DNA of 64,000 bases from Paenalcaligenes sp052103955 (GCA_052103955.1 JBQELO010000018.1:1-64000); one strand, 5' to 3'. Shown: positions 50,784-60,228, counted from the first letter of the stretch. Numbers and translations are program-made. Notes: generated by a model from the letters alone, not told the origin.

Positions 50784-52073
50784 ATGTTGATCGCCATTCT
50801 GATTTTTGTGTTTACGTTGTCGTTGGTCATTCTACAGCCGCGTGGGCTGGGTATAGGGTGGGGGGCTCTGCTCGGTGCAGCTTTAGCACTGTCGTTTGGG
50901 GTGGTGCAATGGGCCGACATTCCAGTGGTGTGGGGCATTGTGTGGAATGCGACAGCCACCTTTATTGCCGTCATTATCATCAGCCTTTTGTTAGACGAGG
51001 CGGGGTTCTTTGAATGGGCAGCATTGCATGTGGCCCGTTGGGGGCGTGGCAGTGGTCGTAGGTTATTTGCGCTGATTATTTTGCTGGGCGCGGCTGTGTC
51101 TGCCTTGTTTGCTAATGATGGGGCTGCGCTAATTTTGACACCCATTGTCATGGCGATGTTAGTGGCGATGGGGTTTTCAGCGGCGGCAACATTGGCGTTT
51201 GTGATGGCAGCAGGCTTTATTGCGGATACTGCTAGCTTGCCGCTTATTGTGTCGAACCTAGTCAATATCGTGTCGGCGGACTATTTCAACATAGGCTTCA
51301 ATGACTATGCTGCGGTGATGGTGCCCGTCAATATGGCATCAGTAGTCGCTAGCCTTGGCGTACTGCTCTTGTTTTTCAAGCGTGATATTCCTCAACACTA
51401 CGATATGGCACAGCTTAAATCTCCCTCGGCAGCCATTAAAGACCCCATGACCTTTAAAGCTGGCTGGGTGGTGTTGGTCTTGTTGCTGGTAGGGTTTTTT
51501 GCGTTAGAACCGCTAGGGGTTCCAGTGAGTGCGGTAGCGGCAGCAGGTGCAGTACTGTTACTTACAGTGGCGGCACGAGGCCACGTGATCAGCATTCAAA
51601 AAGTACTGTGGGGTGCGCCATGGCAAATTGTGGTGTTCTCGTTGGGTATGTATTTAGTGGTGTATGGCTTACGTAATGCAGGCCTAACGGACCATATCGC
51701 CGTGTTGCTCAATAGGTTTGCAGAAGGTGGCGTATGGGGAGCAGCCATGGGAACCGGTGTCTTGTCGGCGCTGCTGTCTTCGGTCATGAACAATATGCCT
51801 ACCGTGCTGACAGGGGCGCTGTCTATAGAGGCGTCTACTGCAAGTGGCGCGATCAAAGAGACCATGATTTACGCTAACGTCATTGGCAGCGATTTAGGCC
51901 CCAAATTTACCCCTATTGGCAGCTTGGCAACCTTGTTATGGCTGCATGTGTTAGCCAAAAAAGGTACCACCATTGGCTGGGGCTACTACTTCAAAGTAGG
52001 CGTGGTGCTTACGGTTCCGGTATTGCTGATTACGTTAGCGGCACTCGCCGTGCGTTTAGGCGCTGGTTTGTAA
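50784..52073 (+). CDS. arsB: Arsenite efflux pump
   Basis: The 429-residue membrane protein of the ArsB/NhaD superfamily exports As(III) by proton antiport. It begins MLIAILIFVFTLSLVILQPRGLGIGWGALLGA. Characteristic segments are LLDEAGFFEWAALHVARWGRG, VSALFANDGAALILTPIV, FIADTASLPLIVSNLVNIVSADYF and SAL-SVMNNMPTVLTGAL. It lies 26 bases after arsR. No arsA is present, so the pump works without the ATPase subunit. Confidence 0.95.
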   Translation: MLIAILIFVFTLSLVILQPRGLGIGWGALLGAALALSFGVVQWADIPVVWGIVWNATATFIAVIIISLLLDEAGFFEWAALHVARWGRGSGRRLFALIILLGAAVSALFANDGAALILTPIVMAMLVAMGFSAAATLAFVMAAGFIADTASLPLIVSNLVNIVSADYFNIGFNDYAAVMVPVNMASVVASLGVLLLFFKRDIPQHYDMAQLKSPSAAIKDPMTFKAGWVVLVLLLVGFFALEPLGVPVSAVAAAGAVLLLTVAARGHVISIQKVLWGAPWQIVVFSLGMYLVVYGLRNAGLTDHIAVLLNRFAEGGVWGAAMGTGVLSALLSSVMNNMPTVLTGALSIEASTASGAIKETMIYANVIGSDLGPKFTPIGSLATLLWLHVLAKKGTTIGWGYYFKVGVVLTVPVLLITLAALAVRLGAGL

Positions 52074-52093
52074 TATTCCAAAGGGAAAATGTC

Positions 52094-52525
52094 ATGATGA
52101 ATATCACCATTTATCACAACCCCGCCTGTGGCACGTCCAGAAATACCTTGGCCATGATTAGGAATAGCGGTGTTGAGCCCATCGTAATCGACTACTTGCA
52201 AACGCCCCCTGCTAGGGAAACCTTGGTGGGTTTAATTACGGCAATGGGTGTGCCTGTGCGTGACGTATTGCGTCAAAAAGGAACCCCATACGATGCCTTG
52301 AACTTGGATGATGCCGCGTGGACCGATGAGCAGCTTATAGATTTCATGGTGCAGCATCCTATTTTAATGAATAGGCCTATTGTGGTGACCCCTCTGGGGA
52401 CCAAGTTATGTCGGCCTTCCGAGGTAGTGCTGGATATGTTGCCGCAACCGCAACAGGGAGCATTTGTTAAAGAAGACGGTGAGGCCGTTATTGATGAAAA
52501 AGGACAGCGAATTGTTAAGCCCTGA
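52094..52525 (+). CDS. arsC: Arsenate reductase, glutaredoxin-dependent type
   Basis: The 143-residue protein reduces arsenate to arsenite using glutathione and glutaredoxin. It carries the catalytic loop YHNPACGTSRNTLAMIRN with Cys13, then YLQTPP and VLRQKGTPYDAL, IVVTPLGTKLCRP and the typical end of ArsC. ATG 52094 is chosen because AAGGGA lies eight bases upstream; the longer frame overlaps arsB. It lies 20 bases after arsB and overlaps arsH by 32 bases. Confidence 0.95.
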   Translation: MMNITIYHNPACGTSRNTLAMIRNSGVEPIVIDYLQTPPARETLVGLITAMGVPVRDVLRQKGTPYDALNLDDAAWTDEQLIDFMVQHPILMNRPIVVTPLGTKLCRPSEVVLDMLPQPQQGAFVKEDGEAVIDEKGQRIVKP

Positions 52526-53228
52526 TGTACCTAATGTAGACGAACAGCTGTTTGCTGCACCTGATCTATCACGCTTGTTTCCTCGCGAACATGCGTTGCA
52601 TGCACCTCGTATATTGCTGCTGTATGGCTCTATACGCGAGCGTTCGTACAGCCGGTTAGTTACCGAAGAAGCGGCACGCTTATTGCAAAAGATGGGGGCC
52701 GAAACCCGTATTTTTGACCCACGAGGGTTACCTCAGCCTGATGGGGCTACGGACGATCACCCTAAAGTCAAAGAACTACGCGATCTTGCACAATGGGCAG
52801 AAGGGATGGTGTGGACGTCGCCCGAGCGGCATGGCGCCATGACCAGTATTTTGAAGGCTCAGATTGATTGGATACCGCTGTCGGTAGGTGCAGTTAGGCC
52901 CACACAGGGTAAAATCTTGGCGGTGATGCAGGTGTCGGGCGGCTCTCAATCGTTTAATGCGGTGAATCAAATGCGGGTACTTGGGCGTTGGATGCGCATG
53001 CTGACTATCCCCAACCAATCGTCGGTGGCAAAAGCGTATTTAGAATTTGACGAGGCAGGCAGGATGAAGCCATCGTCTTACTATGAACGTATTGTGGATG
53101 TGATGGAAGAGTTGATGAAGTTCACCTTGCTGACTCGTGATTGCGCGGGCTACTTGGTGGATCGCTACAGTGAAAGACGAGAAAGCGCCGAGCAGTTGTC
53201 GGCACGTGTGAACCAGCGCAGTATCTAG
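52494..53228 (+). CDS. arsH: ArsH, NADPH-dependent FMN oxidoreductase
   Basis: The 244-residue flavoprotein is in the NADPH-dependent FMN reductase family; ArsH proteins oxidise methylated or aromatic trivalent arsenicals and reduce quinones. It has RILLLYGSIRERSYSRLVTEEAARLL at the flavin site, then TSPERHGAMTSILKAQIDWIPL and RPTQGKILAVMQVSGGSQSFNAVNQMRVLGRWMRM. ATG 52494 lies inside arsC, an overlap that suggests coupling. It is the fourth gene of the operon. Confidence 0.92.
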   Translation: MKKDSELLSPDVPNVDEQLFAAPDLSRLFPREHALHAPRILLLYGSIRERSYSRLVTEEAARLLQKMGAETRIFDPRGLPQPDGATDDHPKVKELRDLAQWAEGMVWTSPERHGAMTSILKAQIDWIPLSVGAVRPTQGKILAVMQVSGGSQSFNAVNQMRVLGRWMRMLTIPNQSSVAKAYLEFDEAGRMKPSSYYERIVDVMEELMKFTLLTRDCAGYLVDRYSERRESAEQLSARVNQRSI

Positions 53229-53233
53229 CCTTT

Positions 53234-54421
53234 ATGCTTTTACACCGTACGCATGTCACCATCATTTTAGGTATTGCGCAGACGCTGGCGTGGGCGTCTT
53301 CGTACTATTTGCTGGCGGTGTTGGCCACACCTATTAGCCAAAGCATAGACATCTCGTATTCGTTGGTGTTTGCGGCATTCTCTACAGCGTTGTTGGTGTC
53401 TGCCGCCATAGGGCCTATTGCCGGACGGTTAATAGACTGCTTTGGCGGGAGGCCAGTGTTAATGGCTAGCAATCTGGTGTTTGCTGCTGGGTTGTTACTG
53501 CTTAGTCAAGCAACGCAGGCTATACATGTATTTCTGGCATGGGCAGTCATGGGTGTAGCCATGGGCAGCGGCTTGTATGAAGCCGCTTTTTCAGCGGTGG
53601 TACACCTGTATGGACAAAAAGCGAGGGGGGTGATTACCGGTATTACCTTATTTGCGGGCTTTGCCAGTACGGTAGGCTGGCCGCTTTCTGGCTATTTGGA
53701 AGGTGTGTATGGTTGGCAAACGGTATGTGTGGTGTGGGCAGCGTTGCATGTGCTGGTAGGGCTGCCATTAAATGCGTGGTTATCGCAAGCAAGTCCAGAA
53801 AAAGTAGCTTCTACCCGCAGTGCGGGCACTAGCCCTGTGGTTGAAGCCACCAGTAGCTTGGCGAATAAAAACCGCCGTAGAAATGCCTATTTGATGGCGT
53901 ATGTGTTTGCGGTGTCATGGTTTATTAGCACAGCGATGGCGGCACATTTGCCACAAGTCTTGCAAGCCAGTGGGGCATTGTTAGTGGTGGCGATTGCCGC
54001 AGCGGCCTTAGTGGGGCCCGCACAAGTGGCAGGGCGTATGTTGGAATACGGGTTTCTGAAGCACTCACACCCGTTGCTGTCGGCGCGTTTGGCAATTCTG
54101 GCCCATCCGTTGGCAGCATTATGTTTAGGTGTGTTTGGTGCGTCTGCTGTCTACGCGTTTACGATTTTCCATGGTTTGGGCAATGGCATTTTGACCATTG
54201 CTATTGGTACCTTACCGCTGAAAGTGTTTGGCGAACATGGTTATGGGCAGCGACAAGGGTGGTTAATGGCCCCCGCTCGCGTGGTGCAAGCAGGGTCACC
54301 GTTTTTGTTTGGGTTAGCGTTGGCAAGTTGGGGCAGCCAGGCACTGTGGTTATCCGCGTTGTTAGCTTTAAGTGCATTCATAGCATTATGGGCGATGCGC
54401 GTCGATACTCAGCCTAATTAG
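53234..54421 (+). CDS. MFS transporter in the arsenic operon
   Basis: The 395-residue protein has about 12 helices and MFS features (IAGRLIDCFGGRPVLMASNLVFAAG, GSGLYEAAFSAVVHLYG). It starts six bases after arsH in the same direction, so it belongs to the operon. MFS carriers in ars operons include ArsJ and ArsK. ArsJ normally has a glyceraldehyde-3-phosphate dehydrogenase partner, which is missing here. The substrate is unknown; export of an organoarsenical is one possibility. Confidence 0.85.
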   Translation: MLLHRTHVTIILGIAQTLAWASSYYLLAVLATPISQSIDISYSLVFAAFSTALLVSAAIGPIAGRLIDCFGGRPVLMASNLVFAAGLLLLSQATQAIHVFLAWAVMGVAMGSGLYEAAFSAVVHLYGQKARGVITGITLFAGFASTVGWPLSGYLEGVYGWQTVCVVWAALHVLVGLPLNAWLSQASPEKVASTRSAGTSPVVEATSSLANKNRRRNAYLMAYVFAVSWFISTAMAAHLPQVLQASGALLVVAIAAAALVGPAQVAGRMLEYGFLKHSHPLLSARLAILAHPLAALCLGVFGASAVYAFTIFHGLGNGILTIAIGTLPLKVFGEHGYGQRQGWLMAPARVVQAGSPFLFGLALASWGSQALWLSALLALSAFIALWAMRVDTQPN

Positions 54422-54510
54422 TAGCGTTGTATGCCGCACAATGGGCAGTTTGAAAACGCCAAAATGCAGTAAGCTCATAAGATCTCCCTTTGCCTTGTAA
54501 AGCCTTAGCT

Positions 54511-54975
54511 ATGAGCCATGTCTATTTTGCCAATGTTCACTGGCAGCGCCAGAGTGATGAAGTATTTTCCGATAACCGGTACAGCCGTTTGCACCACTGG
54601 ACTTTTGATGAGGGCGTCAGTATTCCCGCTTCGTCCTCTGTGCATTCCGTGCCGTTGCCGTATTCAACATTAGCAGCGGTTGACCCTGAGGAAGCATTGG
54701 TGGCCGCAGTGTCCAGTTGCCACATGTTGTGGTTCTTAGGGATCGCAGCGAAGAAAGGCTGGGTGGTAGATAGCTACGATGATGCACCGCAAGGCAGCAT
54801 GGGTAAAAACAGCCACGGCAAAATGGCGATTACGGCGATTGTGCTGAAACCCAAAATTGTGTTTTCGGGTGATTATGAGCCTACGCCTGCAGAGATAGAA
54901 AAAACGCATCATCAAGCACACGAAAACTGCTATATCGCTCACTCTATTGTGGCTACGGTAACCGTAGAAAGTTGA
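54511..54975 (+). CDS. OsmC family protein
   Basis: The 154-residue protein has the OsmC/Ohr fold pattern with VDPEEALVAAVSSCHMLWFLGIAAKKGW, including the conserved Cys, and a second conserved Cys in HENCYIAHSI. Such pairs form the peroxidase disulfide in OsmC proteins. It probably detoxifies organic peroxides or related compounds. ATG 54511 is preferred over 54490. It begins about 90 bases after the ars MFS gene and may have its own promoter. Confidence 0.88.
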   Translation: MSHVYFANVHWQRQSDEVFSDNRYSRLHHWTFDEGVSIPASSSVHSVPLPYSTLAAVDPEEALVAAVSSCHMLWFLGIAAKKGWVVDSYDDAPQGSMGKNSHGKMAITAIVLKPKIVFSGDYEPTPAEIEKTHHQAHENCYIAHSIVATVTVES

Positions 54976-54997
54976 AAGCGCGGTATAGTTTCACGCT

Positions 54998-55615
54998 ATG
55001 TCTGAATCAGCGAAGCCCACTCGTCCTACGTGCGTGCGTTGCACGCGCCCGTTGTCTCATTGTTTGTGCGCACACATAAGCGTCGTACCTAATCGTACGC
55101 GAGTGCTGATACTGCAGCATCCAGATGAACAAAAGCACCCCTTAAACACCGCTCGTTTAGCGGTGTTGGGTTTGCAGCATGCAGAGCTATGGGTAGGGGA
55201 GCACTTTACTCAGCTTGAAGAAACGTTGTCGACGGTGGAGTCGGCATGCTTGTTGTTTCCAGCCCAAGAGGGCTGTGCAGTACAGCCGTTAGCGGCTATA
55301 GGGCCTGAGCAGTCATCGCTGTTGATTGTGCCGGATGGCACGTGGCGCAATGCACGTCAAATCATTAGGTCTAACCCCGTGTTAAGTGGCTTACCTCATC
55401 TGAGCTTACCCTTGGGTGAGCCTTCTTTGTACCGTGTACGTAAGGCGAGCGAACCGGCTGCGGTAGCAACTATTGAAGCCATTGTGCGCACGCTAACTGT
55501 GCTAGAGCCAGAACAAGACTTTCTGCCCTTATTAGCTCCTTTTACGGTACTGGTTGAACAGCAGATTCAAGCGATGGGTGCCGAGGTGTATGCCCGTAAT
55601 TATCAGCGGGGCTAG
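54998..55615 (+). CDS. DTW domain protein, tRNA-uridine aminocarboxypropyltransferase-like
   Basis: The 205-residue protein carries an N-terminal Cys cluster (CVRCTRPLSHCLCAH), the segment ILQHPDEQKHPLNTARLAVLGL, and LLIVPDGTWRNARQII with the DTW-type motif (here DGTW), followed by SEPAAVATIEAI. E. coli TapT-type enzymes of this family put the acp group on tRNA uridine with SAM as donor. I assign it by these motifs only. Confidence 0.88.
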   Translation: MSESAKPTRPTCVRCTRPLSHCLCAHISVVPNRTRVLILQHPDEQKHPLNTARLAVLGLQHAELWVGEHFTQLEETLSTVESACLLFPAQEGCAVQPLAAIGPEQSSLLIVPDGTWRNARQIIRSNPVLSGLPHLSLPLGEPSLYRVRKASEPAAVATIEAIVRTLTVLEPEQDFLPLLAPFTVLVEQQIQAMGAEVYARNYQRG

Positions 55616-55621
55616 CTGTAC

Positions 55622-55654
55622 CGTCATCATGGCCCGTACTGAGCCATGATGACG
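55622..55654. terminator. Inverted repeat between convergent DTW and TerC-type genes
   Basis: CGTCATCATGGC (55622-55633) and GCCATGATGACG (55643-55654) are perfect 12-base complements. No T run follows on either strand, so it is a terminator-like hairpin of uncertain strength. Confidence 0.55.
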
Positions 55655-55663
55655 TGTTAGGGC

Positions 55664-57223
55664 TTAGGCAGTGCGGTGTTCTGCGGGGGATAGACGTGTA
55701 ATGTCAACGCTAGTAATACGACGGTTAGCCATCGCGGCAATATCAAAACGTAGATCGTCTAGCGTCATGCTGGCACCCACCTCGGGCAGTGTGCCAAACA
55801 AATCCAACAGTAACCCAGCAATAGAGGTAAAGCCTTTGCTGTGCGCCAGTAGAGCATCGCTTTCTATGACCTGAGCTAGGTAGTGCAGATCGGTGGCGCC
55901 ATCTACGCGCCAGTGATCAGGTGCTATGGCTTCAATAGCAGGGTGTTCATCCTCATCGGGGAACTCACCCGCAATCGCTTCTAGAATATCGATGGGGGTT
56001 AGCAAGCCTTGAATCATTCCATACTCATCTGTGACCAGCACTAACTGCCCACGCGATTTCTTCAGTATCTCCATCGCATGTAGTACGCCGGTGGCTTCAT
56101 GCACAATGATGGGTTCACGCAGGCAGGGAAGATGATGTAAATCGCTACCATCCACCATATCGGCCATGAGGTCTTTGGCGCGGGCAACGCCTAAGGTGTT
56201 GTCCAGTTGGCCTCGGCTGACGGGAAAGAAGCTATGTGGGGTTTCACGTAGAAGCTGCTGTATGACGCTAGGGTCATCGTCTAGGTTTACCCACGATATT
56301 TCGGCACGCGGGGTCATAATCGAACGTATGGATCTCGCACCTAAGGTGAGTACGCCGCTAACCATGTTGCGTTCTTCAGGGCCAAAAGCATCTTGGTTGC
56401 CATGTAGTGCATTGTGGTCGTCTGTATCGTTGTGTTCTGAGCGTTTTCTATCGCCCAGCAAGCGTAATACCGCGTCGGCTGTACGGTCACGCAATGGCAA
56501 CCGTGCTTCATTTTTAAGTGAACTTCGGCGGGCCAATTGATTGAAGAACTCAATCACAATAGAAAAACCAATGGCAGCGTATAAGTAACCTTTAGGAATC
56601 TTAAAGCCCAAGCCTTCGGCTGTTAACGTTAAACCTATCATTAATAAGAAGCTTAAACACAGCACCACCACGGTTGGGTGGGCGCTAACAAAGCGGGTTA
56701 GTGGCTTAGACGCCCACATCATCATGGCCATAGAAATCACTACCGCCGCCATCATGACGGGCAGTTCATCCACCATACCAATAGCGGTAATGACTGCGTC
56801 TAACGAGAAGACGGCATCCAGCACAATAATCTGCGCTACCACTACCGCGAAACTGGCGTAGATTTTAGAGCTGCTTTGTTGATGGGGTGTACCTTCCAAA
56901 CGTTCATGTAGTTCAGAGGTGGCTTTAAGCAAGAGGAATAGCCCGCCTAAAAGCAAAATTAAATCGCGCCCTGAAAAGGAGAACGACGCGATAGAAAACA
57001 AGGGTGTGGTTAAGGTGACTAACCACGACACAATGGTGAGCAGGCCTAAGCGCATCACTAAGGCGAGAGACAAGCCAATTAAGCGGGCTCTATCGCGTTG
57101 ATGCGGTGGGAGCTTATCCGCCAAAATGGCGATAAAAATCAGATTATCTATACCCAGTACAATTTCCAGTACGACCAGAGTCAGCAGACCCACCCATATA
57201 TTGGGGTCTAAAAGCCATTCCAT
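55664..57223 (-). CDS. TerC family membrane protein with CBS and CorC/HlyC domains
   Basis: The 519-residue protein resembles E. coli YegH/YoaE. The N-terminal TerC domain (MEWLLDPNIWVGLLTLVVLEIVLGIDNLIFIAILADKLPP, FSLDAVITAIGMVDELPVMMAAVVISMAMMMW) has about seven helices and acidic pore-like residues. It is followed by a CBS pair (VSGVLTLGARSIRSIMTPRAEISWV, GQLVLVTDEYGMIQGLLTPIDILEAIAGEF) and a C-terminal CorC/HlyC domain (HWRVDGATDLHYLAQVI). TerC proteins are linked to metal, especially manganese, export. The substrate here is inferred. Confidence 0.93.
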   Translation of the reverse strand: MEWLLDPNIWVGLLTLVVLEIVLGIDNLIFIAILADKLPPHQRDRARLIGLSLALVMRLGLLTIVSWLVTLTTPLFSIASFSFSGRDLILLLGGLFLLLKATSELHERLEGTPHQQSSSKIYASFAVVVAQIIVLDAVFSLDAVITAIGMVDELPVMMAAVVISMAMMMWASKPLTRFVSAHPTVVVLCLSFLLMIGLTLTAEGLGFKIPKGYLYAAIGFSIVIEFFNQLARRSSLKNEARLPLRDRTADAVLRLLGDRKRSEHNDTDDHNALHGNQDAFGPEERNMVSGVLTLGARSIRSIMTPRAEISWVNLDDDPSVIQQLLRETPHSFFPVSRGQLDNTLGVARAKDLMADMVDGSDLHHLPCLREPIIVHEATGVLHAMEILKKSRGQLVLVTDEYGMIQGLLTPIDILEAIAGEFPDEDEHPAIEAIAPDHWRVDGATDLHYLAQVIESDALLAHSKGFTSIAGLLLDLFGTLPEVGASMTLDDLRFDIAAMANRRITSVDITRLSPAEHRTA

Positions 57224-57325
57224 ATAAAGCCTACAAAAGTAAGTAAAACCACAGGTGGCACATCACAAACTAAGGTGATGCGCAGAGTTATGCGCGCACA
57301 GGGCGTAGGTGTGCGAGGCAGACGC

Positions 57326-57658
57326 TTAGATGCGTGGTGGTTTTCGTCGTGGGGGGTAGGCCAATAGATGTGTGGTAGCGCTGTAGCCGTACCATTCTTG
57401 GCATAGTAAGGGCTGTGGCAGAGAAAGCTCTGCGCAGTTTACCGAGTCGCTAATGTCTGCATGTACGGCTTGCTGAGAGGCAGGCTTGTCCAGAAAGAAC
57501 GCGGTGCGTTTTAGTATGGGGCTGTCATTCGATGTGGCGGTATCAGCGGCCTCGGGAGTTGAGGCCGTGTGGGGCACAGTAGGTATGTCGGCTAGCGACT
57601 CTGCCAAAACCTGAATAGGTAGAATGAACAGTAAAAAGATGACGATAAATCGTCGCAT
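57326..57658 (-). CDS. Hypothetical small secreted protein
   Basis: The 110-residue protein has a clear signal peptide (MRRFIVIFLLFILPIQVLA). The mature part is Thr/Ala/Pro-rich and then contains two Cys (VNCAELSLPQPLLCQEWYG), with a basic C-terminus (PPRRKPPRI). I recognise no family. The gene is in the same direction as its DedA-like neighbour and has an ATG start. Confidence 0.6.
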   Translation of the reverse strand: MRRFIVIFLLFILPIQVLAESLADIPTVPHTASTPEAADTATSNDSPILKRTAFFLDKPASQQAVHADISDSVNCAELSLPQPLLCQEWYGYSATTHLLAYPPRRKPPRI

Positions 57659-57713
57659 ACCAGAAGAAAGAAGTTAGAACCCGTTCAGTATAACGTAAGC
57701 TTTGGTGATTTCA

Positions 57714-58295
57714 CTAGGAAAACGCTAACCACAAGCCAGCAAGTACAACGATCACAACGGTTGCCCAGCCTAGGCGGTCTACGTAACGGTGCAATAAGCC
57801 TTCCATACGCGGGCCACCCCAAGCCAGTAAGCCTGCCACCAAGAAAAAACGCATTCCGCGGCCTATCAGCGACGCCAGTATAAATGGAGCAAACGACATT
57901 GCCATGGCACCACCAGCGATGGTGAATACTTTAAAGGGGATAGGAGAAAACCCCGCTACAAAAATAGCCCAGAAGCCATAGTCTTTAAACCAGGCAATGG
58001 CCGTTTGGTAGGCAGGCCAATAACTGCTACTTTCTAGCCAAGTTTGTATGGAGCTAAAGGCGTAGTAGCCAATTAAATAACCCAGTATGCCGCCTATTAC
58101 CGAGGCTAGCGTGGTAAGTAACGCAAACCACCAGGCACGTTTGGGTGTGGCCATGCACATGGGGGCGAGCATCACATCGGGCGGAACGGGAAAAAAAATA
58201 GACTCAAAGAAACTGAGGGTGCCAAGAATAAAAGGCGCTTTGGGGTCACGAGACCACGTCATGGCGCGAGCATACAACGGTGAAAAAATCTTCAT
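57714..58295 (-). CDS. DedA family membrane protein (YqaA-like)
   Basis: The 193-residue membrane protein shows the DedA/SNARE-associated pattern: FILGTLSFFESIFFPVPPDVMLAPM, GGILGYLIGYYAFS, and FVAGFSPIPFKVFTIAGGAMAM-FILASLIGRGMRFF. DedA proteins are envelope flippases or transporters needed for proton motive force and lipid balance. The specific role is unknown. It lies 20 bases downstream of the LysR gene on the same strand. Confidence 0.9.
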   Translation of the reverse strand: MKIFSPLYARAMTWSRDPKAPFILGTLSFFESIFFPVPPDVMLAPMCMATPKRAWWFALLTTLASVIGGILGYLIGYYAFSSIQTWLESSSYWPAYQTAIAWFKDYGFWAIFVAGFSPIPFKVFTIAGGAMAMSFAPFILASLIGRGMRFFLVAGLLAWGGPRMEGLLHRYVDRLGWATVVIVVLAGLWLAFS

Positions 58296-58315
58296 ATAAG
58301 AAGGCAGGGACGCAG

Positions 58316-59254
58316 TCAGTAGGTTAAAAAGTGAGCTAGCTCACGTGGGCACATAGGTATGTCCGGATTGTGCTGTATAAGTTCCAACGACCACTCTACA
58401 AAACAACGTACCCGCTTCGATAAATGCTTATTACTGGGGTACAGAATATGAATAGGCCTAGCGCTAAAGTGCCAGTTAGGGAGTACCGGTACTAACAGCC
58501 CTGCTTGTACAAAACTTTTTACTGCAAAGGGTGACCCCGGGCAGATCCCCGCACCGGCTATGCATGAGGTTATCGCGATATCGGGATCATCGAATTGCAT
58601 GCCGTCGTGATGTGGTACTTCAAACTCCTGTTTGCCCGAGTATAAATGCCAGGCCAAAGGCTGACGTTGGCCTGCAAACCAGGAAAGGCGGCTATGGGTA
58701 GACAGCTCGCGTGGGTGCTGTGGTGTACCTGCGCTTTGTAAGTAGGAGGGCGCTGCATACAAGCCAAATTGCACATCGGCCACGTGTCTGGCGATGTGGC
58801 TGGAGTCCTCTAATGGGCCGCCCCTAAAGGCACAATCTATACCGTCTTCTAGTAGATGGCTCACTCTATCGCTTGCACCCAGTTGTAAGGTGATGTCGGG
58901 GTAGTGTTGTTGAAACTCATGCAGATGTGGGGCCAAAATCCAGCGCGCTACTGAGACTAAGGCTTCTACGCGCAATTTGCCCTTGGGCTCAGACGTAGCA
59001 CCTTTTAATGTGCTTTCTAGCTCGTCTATATCATGCAGAATCGCTTGGCATTTGGCGTAATAGGCTTTGCCATCTTCGGTCAGGGTGAGAGAGCGGGTGG
59101 TACGGTGCAGCAGCCTGACATCCAGATAGCGCTCTAAGTCAGAAACACGTTGCGACACGCGAGCTTTAGGCAGCGCGAGTAGCTCAGCCGCTTTGGTAAA
59201 ACTGCCGGTTTCTACAACCTGGGCAAACGCCTGCATGGCAGCCAGTTTATCCAT
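58316..59254 (-). CDS. LysR family transcriptional regulator
   Basis: The 312-residue protein has the LysR helix-turn-helix (MDKLAAMQAFAQVVETGSFTKAAELLALPKARVSQRVSDLERYLDVRLLHRTTRSLTLTEDG). A substrate-binding domain of the CrgA/AaeR-like group follows (RVEALVSVARWILAPHLHEFQQHYPDITLQL). It is divergent from the redox genes starting at 59493 with a 238-base gap, so those are its likely targets. Confidence 0.92.
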   Translation of the reverse strand: MDKLAAMQAFAQVVETGSFTKAAELLALPKARVSQRVSDLERYLDVRLLHRTTRSLTLTEDGKAYYAKCQAILHDIDELESTLKGATSEPKGKLRVEALVSVARWILAPHLHEFQQHYPDITLQLGASDRVSHLLEDGIDCAFRGGPLEDSSHIARHVADVQFGLYAAPSYLQSAGTPQHPRELSTHSRLSWFAGQRQPLAWHLYSGKQEFEVPHHDGMQFDDPDIAITSCIAGAGICPGSPFAVKSFVQAGLLVPVLPNWHFSARPIHILYPSNKHLSKRVRCFVEWSLELIQHNPDIPMCPRELAHFLTY

Positions 59255-59492
59255 AAAACATTATTAATGAATAGTGAACAATGATGGTATTTTCTACATA
59301 CTATACCTGTGTTTTGAGTGTAGGGAATTGACAGGTAAAGAGTTGTAAGCATCTGATGGCATTGTTATTGACGATATGCTTGATATTTAATTGTTCAGTA
59401 TTCTTTAACAATGAAATCAAAATTCTCCTCTTACTGCTTCAGGGCTTGATGTGTAGACTTCTACCTACTTACTGTGGAAGGAGCCTGCGCAA

Positions 59493-60218
59493 ATGATGAA
59501 TTGTGATCCAGTAACCGGTGCGTGCGTAGTGCCGGAACTAAACACCGCCACCAACACAAAGCCAGAGCTGTTGCGTCAGGATTTGGCCGTGCATTACGTG
59601 GGTGATCCCATGTGCTCGTGGTGTTGGGGGATTTCGCCTACGGTGAAACGCCTAGCCGCTTTTTGTGCTGATGAAGGCATCGCATTCTCGCTCACAATGG
59701 GCGGGCTACGTGCTGGCGGGGGCGACCCATGGAGCCCACAGTTTAAAGATTTCTTGCGTAACGAATGGCAGCACATCGCTCAAGTAACCGGTCAACCCTT
59801 TGGGTTTACGTTGCTGGATGCAGCTTATTTTAATTACGACACCGAGCCAGCATGTAGAGCAGTCGCCACCGTAAAACTGCTACAAGCCAAGCATTCCTTA
59901 CCGGAGTCTGTGGTGCTAACATTTTTTTCTGCCGTTCAACAGAAATTTTATGTAGAAGGGCAAGACACCACCAACGTGGACTTCTATGCCGACCTTTGTA
60001 CCGTAGTAGGTTTGAATGTGGCCGAGTTTACGGCTTTGTTTGACTCACCAGAAGCTAAGCAGGCAGTACATCAAGAATTTGTACGTTGCCGACAATGGGG
60101 GGTACGTTCCTTTCCTACTATTTTGTTGGAACGTAACGGGGACGTCTCGCCCTTGGCTGTAGGTATGGTCCACACAGACCAATTGCTCGCCACACTGAAA
60201 CATGAAATAGAAGCCTAA
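59493..60218 (+). CDS. DsbA family (FrnE-like) oxidoreductase
   Basis: The 241-residue protein has a thioredoxin-fold DsbA-type start: AVHYVGDPMCSWCWGISPTV with the active-site motif CSWC, and the later WGVRSFPTILLER carrying the cis-Pro. It lacks a clear signal peptide, so it is probably cytoplasmic, like FrnE relatives. A short N-terminal extension (MMNCDPVTGACVVPE) carries two extra Cys. AAGGAG lies upstream of ATG 59493. It is followed closely by a YdhR-like gene. Confidence 0.88.
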   Translation: MMNCDPVTGACVVPELNTATNTKPELLRQDLAVHYVGDPMCSWCWGISPTVKRLAAFCADEGIAFSLTMGGLRAGGGDPWSPQFKDFLRNEWQHIAQVTGQPFGFTLLDAAYFNYDTEPACRAVATVKLLQAKHSLPESVVLTFFSAVQQKFYVEGQDTTNVDFYADLCTVVGLNVAEFTALFDSPEAKQAVHQEFVRCRQWGVRSFPTILLERNGDVSPLAVGMVHTDQLLATLKHEIEA

Positions 60219-60228
60219 GGAGCACTTA

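Noticed and set aside
53234..54421. ArsJ (1-arseno-3-phosphoglycerate exporter)
   Set aside because: ArsJ is paired with a glyceraldehyde-3-phosphate dehydrogenase gene, which is absent; only MFS membership is supported.
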